Of a DNA stretch of 64,000 nt, positions 26,444 through 35,573 are shown piece by piece. Source of the stretch: Candidatus Zixiibacteriota bacterium (GTDB lineage: Bacteria > Zixibacteria > MSB-5A5 > GN15 > FEB-12); contig JAHOYZ010000010.1 in assembly GCA_019038695.1 (NCBI GenBank), positions 62,001 to 126,000 on the forward strand, written 5' to 3'. Under the pieces are notes generated by a model. That model saw only the letters and a list, made by a program, of their open reading frames with translations, did not search any database and had not been told where the DNA came from. Position numbers and translations under genes: made by a program. Each line of letters opens with the position of its first letter. Within the stretch, counting starts at the first letter, position 1.

Positions 26444-27697
26444 TCAGAAATCAGCAAATGTCACCGGCTTGCGATGCACCGAAAACAACCTGTCAATTGC
26501 ATCGAGTTGTGAATTATCAGAGATCGTAGCCAACGAGTACTGGATCAGGCTACGGAAGTTCACTGCTCCCATTATTAGCGAACTGAAGTCTGCCACACTG
26601 AGGGCAATATCCACTTGTGAGGATCCAGTCTTGTCAAACCGCGCCCGACCATCTTCGAAAACAATATTATAACGATCGTCATTTTCGGGGAGAAATGTAT
26701 CTGACAGATCAAACCCGATTGTTTGGTTGTCACCATCAAAGTGTCGGTCTGTCAGTGCCTCAAACAGGTGCGGCAGACTCAGTACACGATACATGATCCC
26801 CACCCCACTTCTATGGCACTCGTGGTGCACTGGGGGGATCATCCGTCCCGAGCGGTTGCGAGGGTTAGTAGGCAAGAAATGGAAATCATCATCGTAGCTG
26901 TCTATGATGACCCGGTTAATCTGATCCAACTGCGAGTGCAGAAAAGTCATCAATTCCAGAAGAGCTTCCGGCGTTTCGTAGATCATATGCAGGACGTGAA
27001 TATGATTGTCTACGAAGTTCTCAGGATTGCCACGCTCAAACTGAAACATCAAATAACCATCGATCCGGCCATCATGTTCACAGCCCAAGTACTTCCATTT
27101 CTTGTTGCGTTCAAACTCAATCTCACGACCGATCAGTGTTTCTTCGATCATGCCTGTTGTCCGCGTCACCAAGCGGTTATGACAATCATTAATTGCGGGG
27201 ATATCCTCGGGACCGAGGAATCGCACATGTTCACACGACGGACCAGTGGGGAGATGCTTAGGCTTGACTGCATATTGATGAATCTTTGAACTGTATCCGG
27301 CTCCCATGCGACGATAGAAATCCGGTCGAAACGGCCACAGTAAGGCCATTGGTGCACCCCTGTCGCGGTAGTGGCGAAAGAAGAACAACATCAGATCCTT
27401 GGCCACATGCTGCTTCTTATGAAGGAGATCAACGGCCAGTGAACCACCCCCTCCGGCCAACACCATCCTGCCGAAAAGATTCATCGAGTAGTCGTACAAC
27501 TTCAGACCACCCAACAGCTGTTCGTCACGGTAGTATCCGTAGAGTGACACACGGTCATCACGAGAAGAGCGATCAAATCGCTCCCGCAGCTTCTTCCTTT
27601 CCTCGGCGGTCTTGACATCAAAGACCGGATATGCCATTACCATGATATCGAGGAATCGGCCCCAGTCACTCTCGGGAATCACTCTAATGTCTGTCAT
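26444..27697 (-). CDS. Eis-like GNAT acetyltransferase with sterol-carrier-like C-terminal domain
   Basis: 417 residues from ATG 27697 (AGGTGA five to six bases before; an upstream in-frame GTG lies inside that site). The plan fits the Eis family: N-terminal GNAT domain with the acetyl-CoA loop around VLAGGGGSLAVDLLHKKQHV (about 82-101) and RDRGAPMALLWPFRPDFYRR with GAGY; a second, degenerate GNAT-like domain (about 150-290); and an SCP2-like C-terminal domain with RFDKTGSSQVDIALSVADFS. The family acetylates amines, including aminoglycosides in mycobacteria, but other members act on unknown substrates. The C-terminus ends in F, the family's usual carboxylate near the active site. Convergent with the kinase-like gene (18 bp). 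Confidence 0.87.
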   Translation of the reverse strand: MTDIRVIPESDWGRFLDIMVMAYPVFDVKTAEERKKLRERFDRSSRDDRVSLYGYYRDEQLLGGLKLYDYSMNLFGRMVLAGGGGSLAVDLLHKKQHVAKDLMLFFFRHYRDRGAPMALLWPFRPDFYRRMGAGYSSKIHQYAVKPKHLPTGPSCEHVRFLGPEDIPAINDCHNRLVTRTTGMIEETLIGREIEFERNKKWKYLGCEHDGRIDGYLMFQFERGNPENFVDNHIHVLHMIYETPEALLELMTFLHSQLDQINRVIIDSYDDDFHFLPTNPRNRSGRMIPPVHHECHRSGVGIMYRVLSLPHLFEALTDRHFDGDNQTIGFDLSDTFLPENDDRYNIVFEDGRARFDKTGSSQVDIALSVADFSSLIMGAVNFRSLIQYSLATISDNSQLDAIDRLFSVHRKPVTFADF

Positions 27698-27750
27698 AGT
27701 AATCACCTGTTAGATGGGGTTCTATGATGTTGGGGAGGTGGAGCATAATT

Positions 27751-28149
27751 CTATTGGCTAAGAATCCGAAAATGCCAGCGAATGGTGTCATCGGGGCGGG
27801 TCAGGAATCGATCACAGGCTACCTGCCCCATATCGCCGTTCACTGAGTACATCCAATAAACATCGTTGCCATTTTCGATAGAGTCAATCGCCACCACAAA
27901 AGCACCCATAGCTGATGATTTCATCTCCACCGAGTGGCTGTTCATGAGGACATCAAGCACAGATTTTGACTCGATTCCCACCAATGTGATCACCAGGCTG
28001 TCAACTTGATCGACAGTATTAATCGAATCGGCGACGACTGGTTTCGATGAATCGTCCTCCACTTTCCTGATGCAGCCCGACGGAACAATAAGACAAATGG
28101 CCAGCATTAGGCCTACTAGGACAGCAAGATATCTGCGATACAGGATCAT
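27751..28149 (-). CDS. DUF4430 lipoprotein
   Basis: 132 residues from ATG 28149, with GGAG eight bases upstream; a longer frame starts at 28179 without one. Lipoprotein signal with lipobox PSGC (LAICLIVPSGC). The C-terminal ~90 residues match DUF4430 (a transcobalamin C-terminal-like beta domain): VLDVLMNSHSVEMKSS, GAFVVAIDSIENG, WMYSVNGDMG, then DTIRWHFRIL. DUF4430 proteins are often cell-surface parts of cobalamin-linked or adhesion systems, but no such neighbours are seen here. Follows the Eis-like gene in the opposite reading order, 54 bp upstream of its start region. Confidence 0.75.
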   Translation of the reverse strand: MILYRRYLAVLVGLMLAICLIVPSGCIRKVEDDSSKPVVADSINTVDQVDSLVITLVGIESKSVLDVLMNSHSVEMKSSAMGAFVVAIDSIENGNDVYWMYSVNGDMGQVACDRFLTRPDDTIRWHFRILSQ

Positions 28150-28539
28150 TGGTCTATCTCCACAATGTGTTTCAGTCACGCCAATAAATCACGCCCAGCA
28201 ACATCACACAAGATTTCATTTTGCGTGCTTTTCACGATTGAGACCTTCTTTCTCCTTTTATATAGTGGGAATACTATGCGGACAGGTAGTTTCCAGGATT
28301 GTATCGGACGGGAAAGATGAAGATTGTCCAATCCCGGAGTCTTTATCCTCCTGTCGAGTGTATCATCCAGAAAGCTCGGAATAGTCTCACTAACCATGTG
28401 GACCATCATGTTCAACTCTCGGCAATTTAGATTGTGCCGCCCTCAGTCTCAGCCTATATTGGGCCGAATTGAAACGGCCACAAGATGATTCCGTGATCCC
28501 GGTCGTTCCGTTGGTTGGAAAGCAGATAAGGAGATTCTG
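28150..28539. other. Intergenic stretch with no gene seen
   Basis: 390 bp between two divergent lipoprotein genes, so promoters for both should lie here. I find no convincing protein, RNA or strong palindrome; only a weak ATAGT/ACTAT pairing near 28262-28277 and the AAGGAG site before 28540. Confidence 0.5.
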
Positions 28540-30327
28540 ATGTTTCGCATAGGCACCGTTGTTCTGTCGATACTAATGTTGATGTTGGTGAGCCTTCTCG
28601 TGGGTTGTGGCGATGATAATGGAACTGGTACAGATACTGTGTTGCCGGGAGACAACTGGTCCATCCGCTCCACCGGTACCGCCGAATATCTTTTTGCGGT
28701 TGAACGCTTTGATTCTTTGCTGGTAGCGGTAGCTGGAGGAGGTGTTATTCTTGTGTCGGAGACCGGCGAACAATGGACCCCTCAGATGAGCAACCTTGAG
28801 ACCGATCTGTATGGCGTTACCAGCTCAGATGAGCGACTTGTTGCCGTTGGCGACGAAGGGGAGATCATTGTGTCTGAGGACGGCTGGCATTGGCGCAAGG
28901 TCGACTCAACCGTCACGAGTAACTGGCTCTATGATGTTGCCTGGTCGGGAAGTGGATTCGTAGCCGTGGGCAAAAGCGGCACGATTGTTACATCGGAGGA
29001 TGGATTGACATGGGAACCGAATGATTCCCTGGTTACAACTTCCAATCTTTATCATGTCAGTTGGTGCGAGACCGATACGATATTTGTAGCGACCGGGATC
29101 GGTACACTTCTGGAATCAGCCGATGGGCTCGAATGGGAGGTGATCTCAAATCGACCGGCGATCGTAATGTATGACTATGTCAGAACGGACAGTCTTGAAG
29201 TCGTTGTAGGTCAGGATGGCACCATAATGACGTTTGGCCCTGATGACGACGCCTGGCAGACCAGGGTCAGGTTGGGACGGTCTTACTTTTTCGGCATTGC
29301 CTGGTCAGGAAACAAATTTGTAGTCGTGAGCGAGAATGGTATAATCCTTCAGTCAGTTGACGCGATCTCCTGGTCCTATGCGTACACTAATGATTCTGAT
29401 CATTTGAGAGATGTCTACTGGGATGAGAACCAATTTGTGGCGGTGGGGATGACAGGAACGATTTTCACCTCCCCGGATGGAATCATGTGGACTTCGCGAG
29501 CCACTGGTCCGGATGGTACGCTTGCTGACGTTGTTTGGGCAGATTCTCTTTATGTGGCGGTTGGCGAAGCGGGAACAATAGTAAGGTCGGAAGATGCTGT
29601 CGTCTGGTCTCGCTGGAATTCGAACACGACTGACAGCCTGATTGGTGTCACCGGCAATGGAAATCTATTCGTGGCTGTAGGTGTCCAGGGAACGGTTGTA
29701 ACATCGACCGATGCTCTTGTGTGGTCGGAACGCATTTCCGGGGTCAACGAGCAACTCGAAGCGGTGGCAGTGTCGCCCAACCGATTTGTCGCTGTTGGCG
29801 ATGGGGGACGCATTATTTTGTCCAATGATGGTATCACATGGAGTACTATTTCGCCGGTGATCGACAAGCGATTGCTGGATGTTGTCTGGAACGGAAACCG
29901 ATTCATTGCGGTCGGTGAGGATGGCACTGTTCTAACATCGTACAATGATGAAGAAGACTGGACACAGCAAAATGTCGGCGTGACAAAGGATATCAACGCC
30001 GTTGCCTGGTCAGGTTCCGAAGCAGTGGCAGTCGGTGACGGTGGCACAGTCTTGCTCTCAGGCAATGGTTTGACTTGGGAATCAATTGGGATCAACCCCA
30101 ACTATAATCTGAGATCAATTACGGCTGTTGATTCACGATGGGTGGCCGTGGGTTCCGACACTACTGGTGGTATCGCATACGCGTTGATTATCTCATCTGA
30201 TGATGCCATAACATGGGAAGTTCAGGTATCGGCTTCAGCCGACGTCCCGCTACTCAACAGCGTAACTTACGGAAGAGATACATTGGTTGTGGTCGGTGAG
30301 GGCGGCGCAATACTTACCTCCCCGTAA
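28540..30327 (+). CDS. Lipoprotein beta-propeller of YCF48/BNR-like repeats
   Basis: 595 residues; ATG with AAGGAG six bases upstream. Lipobox LLVGC with a short Gly/Thr linker. The mature protein is made of about a dozen 41-43-residue blades of one pattern: a Leu-Tyr/Asp-Val-x-W-S-G start, FVAVGxxGTI, then VTSEDGxxW. Examples: LYDVAWSGSGFVAVGKSGTI, FFGIAWSGNKFVVVSENGII, INAVAWSGSEAVAVGDGGTV. This resembles the Ycf48/photosynthesis-system-II-assembly-like and BNR/sialidase-type propellers, but no sialidase catalytic residues are visible. Probably a surface-binding scaffold tethered to the outer membrane. Stands alone upstream of the DUF418 gene, 48 bp apart, and may be cotranscribed with it. 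Confidence 0.85.
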   Translation: MFRIGTVVLSILMLMLVSLLVGCGDDNGTGTDTVLPGDNWSIRSTGTAEYLFAVERFDSLLVAVAGGGVILVSETGEQWTPQMSNLETDLYGVTSSDERLVAVGDEGEIIVSEDGWHWRKVDSTVTSNWLYDVAWSGSGFVAVGKSGTIVTSEDGLTWEPNDSLVTTSNLYHVSWCETDTIFVATGIGTLLESADGLEWEVISNRPAIVMYDYVRTDSLEVVVGQDGTIMTFGPDDDAWQTRVRLGRSYFFGIAWSGNKFVVVSENGIILQSVDAISWSYAYTNDSDHLRDVYWDENQFVAVGMTGTIFTSPDGIMWTSRATGPDGTLADVVWADSLYVAVGEAGTIVRSEDAVVWSRWNSNTTDSLIGVTGNGNLFVAVGVQGTVVTSTDALVWSERISGVNEQLEAVAVSPNRFVAVGDGGRIILSNDGITWSTISPVIDKRLLDVVWNGNRFIAVGEDGTVLTSYNDEEDWTQQNVGVTKDINAVAWSGSEAVAVGDGGTVLLSGNGLTWESIGINPNYNLRSITAVDSRWVAVGSDTTGGIAYALIISSDDAITWEVQVSASADVPLLNSVTYGRDTLVVVGEGGAILTSP

Positions 30328-30375
30328 GGGAACATAAACGCGCCGGAATAACGGTCCTGGTTGTGAGGAGGTAAC

Positions 30376-31731
30376 ATGGTCGCCGAAAGCTCTGATTCTA
30401 CTAACAATAGCAATGCTCCACAAACCACTGTTACGAGGAAATCCTCTTTGTCTCAACCGGTAACGGTCGGGGAACGTATTAACTCTATTGATGTCCTGCG
30501 CGGGGTGGCAGTGTTGGGCATTCTGGCTATAAACATCGAGTTCTTCGCTTTGCCGGGTGCCATCATCTTCAATCCCTCTGTCGCTGGAGGTTTCGCCGGG
30601 ATCAACTTACTGACCTGGGAATTCGGCACCCTGTTATTCTTTGAGAAGATGATGGCTATTTTCTCAATGCTGTTCGGCGCCGGATTAATACTCATGTACC
30701 ATCGGGCAGAGGCTTCCGGTCGGGCGTTTGGGGGCGTTTATTACCGGCGTCTGATGTGGCTGCTAATAATCAGTCTCGCGCATGGTTATCTTCTCTGGTA
30801 TGGCGACATTCTTTTTCCCTATGCTATCTGCGGGTTGGTCATTTATCTGTTGCGACGGCGCTCGGCCAGGCTGTTGATTATACTTGGCGTATGCATTCTG
30901 AGTCTTGGTATTCTGACTCAAGTGGGGGCAGGAGTCATGTTAGGCAATCTTGGTGACGCAGTGATTGAGATAGAAACCGCCAGAGAGAACGGAGAGACAT
31001 TGACACCCGAGCAGGAGGGCTGGGTTGAGGTCTGGGCGGCGATGAACCAATCCTTCAACCCCTCGCCAGAGGAAATAGCCACCGATATCGAAGCCTACCA
31101 GAGCGGATTCTTGAAGATTCTTACCCATCGTGCCCCGTTTACTCTCATGATGCAGACCCAGGCATTGATATTTATGATATTCTGGCGAGTGGCCGGACTT
31201 ATGCTGTTAGGGATGGGATTGATGAAGCTGGGTGTGTTTTCGGCGCAGCGATCGCTGTCCTTCTACACGATTTGTATTGTCCTGGGGTATGGGATTGGTT
31301 TACCCCTCGTGGGTTACGGAATGGGTTCTCTCATTGAGCACAATTTCGATTTCATTTACCGCTTCATGATTGGCAACCATTTCAACTATGTGGGCAGCAT
31401 CATGGTCGCTCTGGCGCACGTTGGGGTAGTGATGATTCTCTGCAAGAAAGGCTGGCTGACCGGTCTTACTCGCCGTCTGGCCGCTGTCGGTCGTATGGCA
31501 CTGTCAAATTACCTAACTCATACAATAATTTGCACGACGATATTCTACGGTTACGGCCTGGGGCTGTTTGGCCAGATTGAGCGTTTCGGTTTGTTCGGAT
31601 TCGTAGTTGCTATCTGGATTCTACAATTGGTGGTCAGTCCAATCTGGCTGAAGCATTTTCTCTTCGGACCGGCTGAGTGGGTTTGGCGTTCGTTGACCTA
31701 CTGGCAACGCCAACCGATGAAGGTGGAGTAG
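30376..31731 (+). CDS. DUF418 family integral membrane protein
   Basis: 451 residues; ATG with GGAGG upstream. Polytopic, about ten TM segments. The family hallmarks are present: RINSIDVLRGVAVLGILAIN near residue 35, FFEKMMAIFSMLFGAG, GYLLWYGDILFPYAI, and the C-terminal DUF418 domain with GRMALSNYLTHTI, FGPAEWVWRSLTYW. DUF418 proteins are predicted membrane proteins (YeiB-like), distantly like acyltransferases, with no settled function. The first ~35 residues are Ser/Thr/Asn-rich and probably cytoplasmic. Confidence 0.88.
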   Translation: MVAESSDSTNNSNAPQTTVTRKSSLSQPVTVGERINSIDVLRGVAVLGILAINIEFFALPGAIIFNPSVAGGFAGINLLTWEFGTLLFFEKMMAIFSMLFGAGLILMYHRAEASGRAFGGVYYRRLMWLLIISLAHGYLLWYGDILFPYAICGLVIYLLRRRSARLLIILGVCILSLGILTQVGAGVMLGNLGDAVIEIETARENGETLTPEQEGWVEVWAAMNQSFNPSPEEIATDIEAYQSGFLKILTHRAPFTLMMQTQALIFMIFWRVAGLMLLGMGLMKLGVFSAQRSLSFYTICIVLGYGIGLPLVGYGMGSLIEHNFDFIYRFMIGNHFNYVGSIMVALAHVGVVMILCKKGWLTGLTRRLAAVGRMALSNYLTHTIICTTIFYGYGLGLFGQIERFGLFGFVVAIWILQLVVSPIWLKHFLFGPAEWVWRSLTYWQRQPMKVE

Positions 31732-31755
31732 GGCAGGAGCCCCGTGCTCCCTCTA
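31731..31755. repeat. Short inverted-repeat element with GCAGGAGC motif
   Basis: GGGCAGGAGC-CCC-GTGCTCCCTC right at the stop of the DUF418 gene. The core GGAGC/GCTCC pairs over 5 bp. It resembles 22808-22830 and the ACCCTGTGCTCCTACC stretch near 62169-62184; likely a decayed copy of a dispersed element. Confidence 0.4.
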
Positions 31756-31799
31756 GCGACATAGACAGTCGGACGAAACTTCTACGTGGGCAATTTTCC

Positions 31800-33077
31800 T
31801 CAGCTGGCTTTTTTCTTGCCTGTGTGCTTCGTAACTTTGGCTTTGGCACCTTCAGTGATTGTCTCGGCGGTGATTGTCACATTGGACACCTGGTCCATGG
31901 TGGGAGCCTCATACATAATATCCAGCATGGCCCTTTCGAGAATCGACCGCAACGCCCGTGCGCCTGTCTTCCGTTCCTCGGCGATATTGACTGCCGCCTG
32001 GAGCGCCTCCGGTTCGAAGGTCAGCTCAACCCCGTCCATACTCAGTAGCTTGGAGTACTGCTTGGTGAGCGCGTTTTTCGGCTCAGTAAGAATACTCAGC
32101 AATGCTTCCTTGTCCAGAGGGCGCAAAGCGGCTGTCACCGGCAGACGCCCAACCATCTCAGGAATAAGACCATAGCTTATCAGGTCGGGCGGAGTGACAT
32201 TATCAAAAATATCCGGGGCATCTTTATCAACGAAACTCTTCTCGGCATCGAAACCAACCTGCTTCTTGCCAATACGGCGGGCAATAGTCTGGCCCAGGCC
32301 ATCGAAGGCTCCGCCACAGATAAACAGAATGTTACTCGTATCAATCGGCACAAACGACTGCTCGGGATGTTTGCGCCCTCCCTTGGGAGGGATATTGGCT
32401 ACCGTACCTTCGAGAATCTTGAGCAACCCCTGTTGTACACCTTCCCCTGAGACATCACGGGTAATGGAGGGGTTTGCATCGCGCCGTGAAATCTTGTCGA
32501 TCTCGTCCACATAAATTATCCCGCGTTCGGTCTTCTGCTGATTGCAGTTGGCGGCCTGGTAGAGTCGCACGAGAATATTTTCCACGTCTTCCCCGACATA
32601 TCCAGCTTCGGTCAGAACAGTCGCGTCGGCAATCGTAAATGGCACCTTGAGGAATTTTGCCAGAGTCCTTGCCATCAGCGTCTTGCCGGTACCGGTGGGG
32701 CCGATCAGGAGAATGTTGGATTTTTCGAGATCAACATCGTCCTCCTTATGCAATTCCGGTGAAGAAGGACGTTTGGACAGGGCGTTGATGCGCTTGTAGT
32801 GATTGTACACGGCGACCGCGACAGTCTTCTTGGCAAATTCCTGACCGATCACGTATTGATCAAGATGATTCTTAATCTCAGTTGGGGGAGGTATTGCCGG
32901 GATCTCACCGGGGGAACCATCATCGGGTGTGGACTGGAGCAAGTCGTTACACAGCTCCACACACTCGTCGCAAATATACGATTCGTAACCGGAAAAGAGT
33001 CGCTTGATTTCACTCGCCGGCTTGCCGCAGAATGAACAGCGCTGCGGACGACGAGACTTATTTGATTCCTTGGGCAT
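31800..33077 (-). CDS. clpX: ATP-dependent Clp protease ATP-binding subunit ClpX
   Basis: 425 residues from ATG 33077 (AGGAG nine bases upstream); a longer frame to 33122 lacks support. ClpX is the hexameric AAA+ unfoldase that feeds tagged proteins to ClpP. Seen: N-terminal zinc-binding C4 domain (Cys 14, 17, 36, 39: CSFCGK ... CDEC), Walker A GPTGTGKT (126-133), Walker [11 protein letters not shown], the GYVGEDVE pore loop, sensor-2 [10 protein letters not shown], and the IGF-like ClpP-docking loop around IGKKQVGFD. It follows clpP by 77 bp in the tig-clpP-clpX order. The C-terminus is Lys-rich. Confidence 0.97.
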   Translation of the reverse strand: MPKESNKSRRPQRCSFCGKPASEIKRLFSGYESYICDECVELCNDLLQSTPDDGSPGEIPAIPPPTEIKNHLDQYVIGQEFAKKTVAVAVYNHYKRINALSKRPSSPELHKEDDVDLEKSNILLIGPTGTGKTLMARTLAKFLKVPFTIADATVLTEAGYVGEDVENILVRLYQAANCNQQKTERGIIYVDEIDKISRRDANPSITRDVSGEGVQQGLLKILEGTVANIPPKGGRKHPEQSFVPIDTSNILFICGGAFDGLGQTIARRIGKKQVGFDAEKSFVDKDAPDIFDNVTPPDLISYGLIPEMVGRLPVTAALRPLDKEALLSILTEPKNALTKQYSKLLSMDGVELTFEPEALQAAVNIAEERKTGARALRSILERAMLDIMYEAPTMDQVSNVTITAETITEGAKAKVTKHTGKKKAS

Positions 33078-33154
33078 GAGGCCTTCTCCTGACCGTCCGA
33101 TGGTGCAGGTTGCCGGCAACAATTAGCGGGCAATATTGACCCACCAATCGGACG

Positions 33155-33772
33155 TTACTTCTTCTCCGCGTGTTTGAACTCGTACACTTTATCGATCAGT
33201 CCGTACTCTTTTGCTTCATCGGCGGACATGAAGAAATTGCGATCGGTGTCTTTTTCGATTCTTTCCTGGGGCTGGCCCGTGTGTTCCACCAAAAGCTCGT
33301 TGAGGCGTTTCTTGGTCTTGGTGAACTCTTCGGTCATTATGACGATATCGGAGACCTGTCCCTGTGTACCGGCCATCGGCTGATGGATCATGACTCGGCT
33401 ATTAGGCAGACCGGCACGTTTTCCCTTGGTTCCGGCCGACAGCAGAAATGCGCCCATCGAAGCGGCAATGCCCATACAAGTCGTAGCGATGTCAGGCTTG
33501 ACAAACTTCATTGTGTCATAGATAGCCATTCCGGCTGTAACCGAACCGCCCGGAGAATTGATGTAGATATAGACATCTTTTTCGGGGTCCTCAGCTTCCA
33601 GAAACAGTAGTTGGGCAATGACCAAATTGGCCACGTTATCGTCGATAGGGGTGCCTATGAAAATTATGCGGTCCTTGAGCAGTCGGGAGAAAATATCGTA
33701 GGCTCGTTCTCCGCGCCCGCTCTGCTCGACCACCATTGGCACGAGATGATTGGCAAAAATCTTGTCATCCAT
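33155..33772 (-). CDS. clpP: ATP-dependent Clp protease proteolytic subunit ClpP
   Basis: 205 residues. Serine peptidase that forms a tetradecameric chamber with ClpX. Catalytic triad in context: Ser in [16 protein letters not shown] (about 99), His in [11 protein letters not shown] (about 124) and Asp in [13 protein letters not shown] (about 173). The N-terminal [22 protein letters not shown] shows the usual propeptide/gate region, so the first ~15 residues are probably removed. Start ATG at 33770-33772; tig ends 27 bp upstream, giving the operon tig-clpP-clpX. Confidence 0.97.
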   Translation of the reverse strand: MDDKIFANHLVPMVVEQSGRGERAYDIFSRLLKDRIIFIGTPIDDNVANLVIAQLLFLEAEDPEKDVYIYINSPGGSVTAGMAIYDTMKFVKPDIATTCMGIAASMGAFLLSAGTKGKRAGLPNSRVMIHQPMAGTQGQVSDIVIMTEEFTKTKKRLNELLVEHTGQPQERIEKDTDRNFFMSADEAKEYGLIDKVYEFKHAEKK

Positions 33773-33799
33773 GGGTTTTCTTACTCATCTGAATTTTGT

Positions 33800-35080
33800 T
33801 CAACTGTCCTTGTTCTGGTCGGCTGGATCGACCTTAACGACCTCAGCTTTGCTTTTCAGCAGGTCTATGACTTTTTCCTCCATCAGTGTATCGCGAATCG
33901 ATTCTGCTTTGCCGGTCTTCTGGAGAACATCCTTGGCCTTCTCCTCTGTCATATGGTACTGTTCGGCAAAGCCCTTTATGACCTTTTCGGTATCCGAAGG
34001 CAAAACTTCAATGCTTTCTCGATGAGCAATTTCATTGAACAACATGTTCCAGCGTAAAGTGTTCACCGCTACACCCTGATAGGCGTTGCGTATCTCCGCT
34101 TCATCCAGATCAGGATTCTTCTGGCGGACATCCTCCACCATTGCTCCAAGATACTCGTTGATCAGCCCGAGGGGAATTGGGACCTCGTTCTTCTGGCAGA
34201 GTTGACGAATGATCTCACCCTTCTGGTGACGCCGTAATTCGTTCTCTTTCTGGCGGCCGATGTCTTCTCGAATTTTCATGCGCAATTCGAGAGCTGTCTC
34301 GGCTGCGCCTGTCGTTTTGGCCAGAGCATCGTCAAACTCGGGCAGGAGCTGTTCCTGTACTGCCCCTATTTTGACCTGGTACTTGATCTGCGCCCCGGCG
34401 AATTTCTTGTCAGGGTAGTCTTCATCGTAGTTGACTTCGATTTCCTTTTCATCGCCGGCTTTCATTCCAGGGATCTGCTCCTTGAACTCTTTGACCGTCT
34501 GGGGACTCGACAGGTCAATTACTGAGCCGGGGAAACCATCTTCCTGGAGGATCATCTTGGGATCAAAGATCTTTGTCAGATCAGCAGTTACGACATCCCC
34601 ATCCTTGGCCGGGCGTTCGACATCACGATAGTCAGCATAGGATTTGCGAACCTGCTCAACGGCACCATCGACCTCTTCATCGGTGATCTCGAAATCGACG
34701 GTTGTAACTTTCAAACCGTCTGTATCAATGTTCTCGATTTCAGGATAAACTTCAATCCTTGCCTTGTAGTTCATGCCCCCTTCGTCGGTGTAGTTGAGTT
34801 CAGTAATAGAAGGCGTAGTTGCGACACGCAGGTCCTTGTCGCGCAGGGCATCCGGAAAAGTGGCCTTGATGACCTGATCGGCCACGTCTTCTTTGACCTT
34901 ATCGCCGAAGTCCGATTTTATACGGCTCATCGGAACCTTGCCTTTGCGGTAGCCGTCGATCCTGGCCTCTTTGCGTACTTCGGCAAATTGAGCCTCGAGT
35001 TTCTCATTGACCAGTTCGGGCTCGACTTCGATTAGAACCTCGTGGACGAGTTCTTCAACTTTCTTGATTTCTACTTTCAC
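33800..35080 (-). CDS. tig: Trigger factor
   Basis: 426 residues; GTG start with AGAGG six bases upstream. Ribosome-bound chaperone that shields nascent chains at the exit tunnel. The N-terminal ribosome-binding signature is clear as IDGYRKGKVPMSRI (usual GFRKGKVP). The central FKBP-like PPIase domain is present (about 155-245: DGDVVTADL, KEIEVNYDEDYPDKKFAG), followed by a helical C-terminal arm (KENELRRHQKGEIIRQLCQ, EVPIPLGLINEYL). First gene of the tig-clpP-clpX operon, about 105 bp downstream of tRNA-Leu. Confidence 0.95.
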   Translation of the reverse strand: MKVEIKKVEELVHEVLIEVEPELVNEKLEAQFAEVRKEARIDGYRKGKVPMSRIKSDFGDKVKEDVADQVIKATFPDALRDKDLRVATTPSITELNYTDEGGMNYKARIEVYPEIENIDTDGLKVTTVDFEITDEEVDGAVEQVRKSYADYRDVERPAKDGDVVTADLTKIFDPKMILQEDGFPGSVIDLSSPQTVKEFKEQIPGMKAGDEKEIEVNYDEDYPDKKFAGAQIKYQVKIGAVQEQLLPEFDDALAKTTGAAETALELRMKIREDIGRQKENELRRHQKGEIIRQLCQKNEVPIPLGLINEYLGAMVEDVRQKNPDLDEAEIRNAYQGVAVNTLRWNMLFNEIAHRESIEVLPSDTEKVIKGFAEQYHMTEEKAKDVLQKTGKAESIRDTLMEEKVIDLLKSKAEVVKVDPADQNKDS

Positions 35081-35185
35081 TCTCTACCTCTTTTGGCAAT
35101 GATCGCCATCTTCTGAAATAACCCAGCCACCAAATTCTGATGGCAAATATGCTGGCCAGATCGAGTCGATCCAGCCAATATTATT

Positions 35186-35270
<85 letters not shown>

Positions 35271-35573
35271 CCGCAGGAAGTTACAGCTATACCGGACAAA
35301 ATGCAAAGGACTTTTTCGCTCTACCGGTCCCTCAAACCCCGCTACTATCCAGCGAGTTACTGGTATCGCTGTGTGGTCGAAAAGGGGTGTCCAAATAGAG
35401 TTTGGTATCAAACTTCAGTGTCTAAGGTTAACATCATAAGGAATCTCCGTCCTACATTGACGGTCGGGGACATAACCCGATGGCGACTTTTACTGATGGA
35501 TTAGATTAGGCACTGAAGTCAACACTGAAGATGTAGACGACTGTCAAATCAAGTATTGTTTAGTACAGCTCGG
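35271..35573. other. Intergenic stretch with no gene seen
   Basis: 303 bp between tRNA-Leu and the end of the TolC-like gene. No credible protein, terminator or repeat was found. On the minus strand TTGCAT, 17 bp, TAACTT just before the tRNA is a weak promoter candidate. Confidence 0.4.
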
